5,231 nt of DNA, taken from contig DAOVJP010000127.1 in assembly GCA_030673205.1 (NCBI GenBank), forward strand, positions 1-5,231, read 5' to 3'. Made by a program: the position numbers and the translations under genes. Below are positions 4,083-5,231 of this stretch, one piece after another; within the stretch, counting starts at the first letter, position 1; each line of letters begins with the position of its first letter. The notes below the pieces were generated by a model that was given only the letters and a program-made list of their open reading frames with translations, had not been told where the DNA came from and did no database searches. Origin of the DNA: Thermoplasmata archaeon (lineage in GTDB: Archaea > Thermoplasmatota > Thermoplasmata > JAGHBH01).

Positions 4083-4910
4083 ATGTCCGCAACCATCCAT
4101 GGCAGAGGTCAAGTCTCGAGGAGGGCCAGTGGCGTGGTCTTGCGGACACACCTCGCTTTTTCTTTTTTGAGAGATGTGGACGCTGGGACGGGAGTGGTGA
4201 ATAATCCACGTTCCGATATATTCGGAGAGGCTCTCAACAGGCGTATATTAGTGCTTCCCCGGGTCAATGAACATGGTATAGACAAGGGCACGTTGGTGCT
4301 GTTGAAGAGATACAAGGGCTCTCCAGCAGGCATATTGGCAGAGAAGGCGGATGATGCGTTGATAGCCGCCTGCGAGGAGGCGGAGACCCCTCTTATAGAT
4401 GGCGTGGATTGTGAAGCGTTCAGGACGGGCGATTCGGCGTTTATGGATGGGGAAAATGGGATCGTGGAATTAGAGGGCGTTGCATTGTCTCAAATAGCCA
4501 CATCTGTGCTTTTCAACTCACGGGGTGAGCTTCTTGTGGTGAGAAGGAGTGGGCGCGTGGGCTCATATAGGGGGGTGTGGTCCTGCATCTCTGGCTATGT
4601 GGAAGAGGGAGAAATGCCTGAGGAAACGGCGGTGCGAGAGATGAGAGAGGAGACTGGGATGGGTCCGAAGGAGGCGGTGTTCATAGGGAAGGCGGAGGCT
4701 CTCGACGCCCGGGACAAGGTGCAGGTATGGGAGGTCCATCCTTGTGCGTTCCTCAGGGTGGGAGAAGCAGAGGTGACCCTAGACTGGGAGAACGAGGATT
4801 TCAAGTGGTCCACTGAAGAGGAGATAAAAGAGATGGAAGGAAAGGGGTTCACAGTCCCGCGTTTGGCCGAGACGGTTAGGAGAGCCCGTGTCTTGTTAGA
4901 AACCCGTTGA
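4083..4910 (+). CDS. Fusion of an aconitase-X small-subunit-like (DUF126) swivel domain with a Nudix hydrolase
   Basis: The 275-aa protein has two parts. Residues 1-131 resemble DUF126, the swivel domain or small subunit of aconitase X enzymes such as archaeal phosphomevalonate dehydratase. Visible matches are GRGQVSRRASG at the start, FSFLRDVDAGTG (28-37), FGEALNRRILVLP (47-59), a segment resembling the domain's later strands (SPAGILAEKADDALIAACE), and the closing GDSAFMDGENGIVELEG. Residues 138-275 are a Nudix domain with a complete box: G171, E177, R185, E186, E189, E190, G192 in the pattern GX5EX7REUXEEXGU, preceded by LVVRRS and YRGVWSCISGY. Nudix enzymes cleave nucleoside diphosphates linked to another group; the substrate here is unknown. 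The DUF126 part lacks the usual Gly/Ser-rich active-site loop and probably binds or regulates (inference). Its own TATA box and RBS support the start. The 3' end overlaps the next gene by 35 bases. Confidence 0.92.
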   Translation: MSATIHGRGQVSRRASGVVLRTHLAFSFLRDVDAGTGVVNNPRSDIFGEALNRRILVLPRVNEHGIDKGTLVLLKRYKGSPAGILAEKADDALIAACEEAETPLIDGVDCEAFRTGDSAFMDGENGIVELEGVALSQIATSVLFNSRGELLVVRRSGRVGSYRGVWSCISGYVEEGEMPEETAVREMREETGMGPKEAVFIGKAEALDARDKVQVWEVHPCAFLRVGEAEVTLDWENEDFKWSTEEEIKEMEGKGFTVPRLAETVRRARVLLETR

Positions 4911-5231
4911 GTATCTCGTCCAGGGTTGGTATTCCTATCTCTTGGAGTTCATACCTGACACGTATTATGGGTTTGTTTATCTTCACCACGCGGTTGAGGT
5001 CTATCGGAGTCCCACCTACTACCACGTCACAGTCTGCGGCGTTGAGTGTTGCCTCCAGGTCCCTGATCTGCCGTGTCCCATACCCCATGGCAGGGAGTAT
5101 GTCCTCCAGGTGAGAGTATTTCTCGAAGGTGGACTTTATGGAGCCAACGGCTACCGGCCTCACGTCTACAAATTCCTTTGCACCGAACTTTATGGCAGCC
5201 ACGGCCCCCGCTCCGTATCCCATTCCTCCAT
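4876..5231 (-). CDS. COG2403 GTPase / cyclic 2,3-diphosphoglycerate synthetase family protein, C-terminal part (truncated by window)
   Basis: The frame is open from the right edge to TAA at 4876-4878, giving 117 complete residues. The in-frame ATG at 5223 lies inside a conserved block (GGMGYGAGAVAAIKFGAKEF), so it is not the true start; the N-terminal part lies beyond the window. Other family blocks are VDVRPVAVGSIKSTFEKY, LPAMGYGTRQIRDLEATL, ADCDVVVGGTPIDLNRVV and INKPIIRVRYELQEIGIPTL, all typical of the C-terminal region of COG2403 proteins. Many of these are annotated as cyclic 2,3-diphosphoglycerate synthetase, which closes 2,3-diphosphoglycerate with ATP to give the compatible solute cDPG in some methanogens. 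Most members are uncharacterised, so the reaction is not certain. It is convergent with the DUF126-Nudix gene and overlaps its last 35 bases. Confidence 0.85.
   Translation of the reverse strand, partial: GGMGYGAGAVAAIKFGAKEFVDVRPVAVGSIKSTFEKYSHLEDILPAMGYGTRQIRDLEATLNAADCDVVVGGTPIDLNRVVKINKPIIRVRYELQEIGIPTLDEILNGFLTRHGLS

Noticed and set aside
3890..4096. 68-codon minus-strand ORF in the divergent region
   Set aside because: Cys-rich, unprotein-like product that overlaps both promoters and the start of the Nudix-fusion gene.
4109..4333. Minus-strand ORFs within the DUF126-Nudix gene
   Set aside because: No start signals or recognisable domains; the + strand gene covers the region with clear domain matches.

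Overview
The window looks archaeal, most likely from a moderately GC-rich euryarchaeote of the Thermoplasmata / Methanomassiliicoccales kind (an inference from gene content; no marker gene is present). The support is A/T-rich TATA-type boxes 30-50 bases ahead of several starts instead of bacterial -35/-10 pairs, a tRNA-Gln of archaeal layout (A1, A73, AGAC variable loop), and a COG2403 protein of the cyclic 2,3-diphosphoglycerate synthetase family. Against this background a full-length bacterial-type glutaminyl-tRNA synthetase stands out, because archaea normally make Gln-tRNA(Gln) by GatDE transamidation.

Layout: 1-159 possible C-terminal tail of an upstream protein; 199-1875 (+) glnS; 1876-2080 leader-like region with a 27-bp direct repeat and a 49-nt hairpin that begins with the same 11 bases as the following tRNA; 2081-2156 (+) tRNA-Gln(CUG) with encoded CCA; 2171-2212 two hairpins; 2262-2549 (+) a small MazG-like NTP pyrophosphohydrolase; 2560-3861 (-) an unrecognised 433-aa tail-anchored protein with 25 consecutive Glu residues; 3901-4041 (-) a doubtful 46-aa ORF; 4083-4910 (+) an aconitase-X-small-subunit-like (DUF126) domain fused to a Nudix hydrolase; 4876-5231 (-) the C-terminal part of a COG2403 protein, cut by the window edge and overlapping the Nudix gene tail to tail.

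The most interesting part is 199-2156. A presumably transferred GlnRS sits next to a tRNA-Gln whose core is intact but whose anticodon loop is abnormal: C33 replaces the near-universal U33, position 37 is U instead of a purine, and 32-38 can form a Watson-Crick pair. A1 also faces C72. The loop and the open end of the acceptor stem resemble the shape tRNA-Gln takes when bound to bacterial GlnRS, so the pair may be co-adapted; a decayed or non-decoding tRNA is the alternative. The upstream hairpin carrying the tRNA 5' end suggests a local duplication or a separate tRNA-like RNA. The second point of interest is the DUF126-Nudix fusion, in which the swivel domain seems to have lost the conserved motifs of active aconitase-X enzymes.

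The other genes are not obviously linked. MazG and Nudix are both nucleotide/pyrophosphate-cleaving families, but they lie in separate transcription units.
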